64,000 bases of DNA from Anoplolepis gracilipes (taxonomy: Eukaryota; Arthropoda; Insecta; Hymenoptera; Formicidae): NCBI RefSeq assembly GCF_047496725.1, contig NC_132978.1:11993001-12057000 (forward strand). The letters are read 5' to 3'. Each line of letters begins with the position of its first letter. The first letter of the stretch is position 1. The translations under genes were made by a program, and so were the position numbers. Positions 63,032-64,000 of the stretch are shown in pieces. Under the pieces are notes generated by a model that was not told the DNA's origin, made no database searches, and was given only the letters and a program-made list of their open reading frames with translations.

Positions 63032-63645
63032 TTTACATAATAACGTTAGGGATAACAAAATCAATTTCTCGAAAAAAAATCCATATCATCACCATGGAGT
63101 ATATTCGAGAAAATCTTTAGGAAAAAAAATACTACTGTGACAAAACAGATTCGCCTTTTTTTATTCGCCATGTCAAACCCATATGTGTCTCTACACGTAT
63201 CGTTACACTGCGTAATAATAATCCCGTAAAAATAATACGGATCTCTCTCGAGAGTTATTGCCGCGCGGCAATAAAACATGGCTGCATTAGGGTTGCGAGG
63301 TGTAAACTCCTCGTTGGAGCGGCCCGCGCGTGGAAAATGGCCTGTAGGACCTTGCTGAAGGGTTTTAAGGGGGCTCGAGGAGGAAACGTCGGCAACGATG
63401 GTGGGTTCGAACGGACGTTGAAGAAGGGGGCGCGGAGGTTAATGGGCGTATATAACGAGGGCCTACATTATGCAAATAGCCGTGGATGGCCACCAGCCGT
63501 CGACTTATATCTTATCACTTTGACTGCCCGGTCATTCATATGAATATCGCACCCTTGAGAGAATACAAGAGAAAGAGAGAGAGAAAGAGACTGAATAAAT
63601 GCATCGAGCTTAGCGTTAGGGACAGTTTCAGATGCGAAATGAAAT
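63032..63645. other. Non-coding stretch with GC-rich block at 63250-63500
   Basis: The block contains GTATATAACGAGGG (TATA-like, near 63448) and an exact ATGCAAAT octamer at 63470-63477. A 68-codon plus frame crosses it, unrecognised. Confidence 0.4.

Positions 63646-63683
<38 letters not shown>
63646..63683. repeat. (GA)n microsatellite
   Basis: About 19 pure GA units. Confidence 0.96.
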
Positions 63684-63686
<3 letters not shown>

Positions 63687-64000
63687 GATGGGTCCTATTT
63701 TTCTTTGATCGTTCCGTGCGCGTGTTCAGAGAAAATTATGCCTTGGTCTATATCGATGAAGCGATTTTTACAGAACGATTTTATACACGTTCTCGTAGAG
63801 ACTTGTGTGTGCTTTTAGAACGGAAAGAGAAATAGAGGGAAATGTAACGCGAATCCCTTCGTGAGTTTAGATTCGGCTAGTGAAGTTTGTTTTATCGAGA
63901 ATATCTTGCGTCAAGAATTTCATGTTTAGTTAATATGCGGTGATACACTAGGTAGAATGATTGCGCGGAAAGTACTGCACAAACGTGGCGAAATTTGAGT
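63684..64000. other. Non-coding end of window
   Basis: Nothing recognised. The last frame (to 63835) begins inside the GA tract. Confidence 0.4.

Overview
This 64 kb window looks like non-coding DNA from an insect nuclear genome. It is AT-rich with long A/T tracts and many (TA)n and (GA)n microsatellites. CpG-rich, GC-richer blocks of 200-500 bp interrupt it. The remains of several cut-and-paste transposon families are present, but no transposase. The texture suggests Hymenoptera, perhaps an ant; this is an inference from composition and repeat types, and no gene identifies the species. No open reading frame reads as a recognisable protein. The longest (195, 181, 165 and 148 codons) are chance frames through microsatellites or CpG-rich blocks. 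I saw no tRNA, rRNA, CRISPR, prokaryotic or viral gene. The window is best read as a long intron or a gene desert.

Layout. 1-7.6 kb: unique sequence, one (TA)24 and one (GA)n tract, a GC-richer block at about 3.2-3.65 kb, a 13-bp-arm hairpin at 7.23 kb. 7.65-10.02 kb: a patch of old, diverged duplications. 11.1-11.4 kb: CpG-rich block ending in a splice-donor-like GTGAGT, then a 218-bp tandem duplication. 12.25-14.70 kb: two about 211-bp inverted arms 2 kb apart, the right arm between two (TA)n tracts. 16.48-16.54 kb: weak candidate small exon. 19.03-19.31 kb: TTAA-flanked piggyBac-like MITE. 23.08-23.14 kb: long hairpin. 23.41-23.99 kb: hAT-like MITE with 9-bp target duplication. 24.41-24.94 and 25.90-26.41 kb: two copies of one nested foldback family. 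32.0-33.95 kb: two decayed copies of one coding-like 3' end arranged tail to tail. 34-49 kb: mostly unique with microsatellites. 49.3 kb: Z-DNA-prone tract. 49.75 kb: hairpin with a (TA)n core. 50.1-50.55 kb: homeodomain and octamer-like sites. 56.3-56.7 and 58.94-59.02 kb: long and short member of one TA-flanked element. 59.2 kb: zero-length-exon (recursive) splice site followed 50 nt later by a strong donor. 62.3-63.03 kb: Tc1/mariner-like MITE.

The most informative signals are the recursive-splice-like site (which, if real, puts at least the right part of the window inside a long plus-strand intron), the tail-to-tail pseudogene pair, the foldback pair, and four perfect hairpins that all have 13-bp arms. 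All calls come from reading the sequence by eye; family names for the MITEs rest on terminal motifs and target duplications only.
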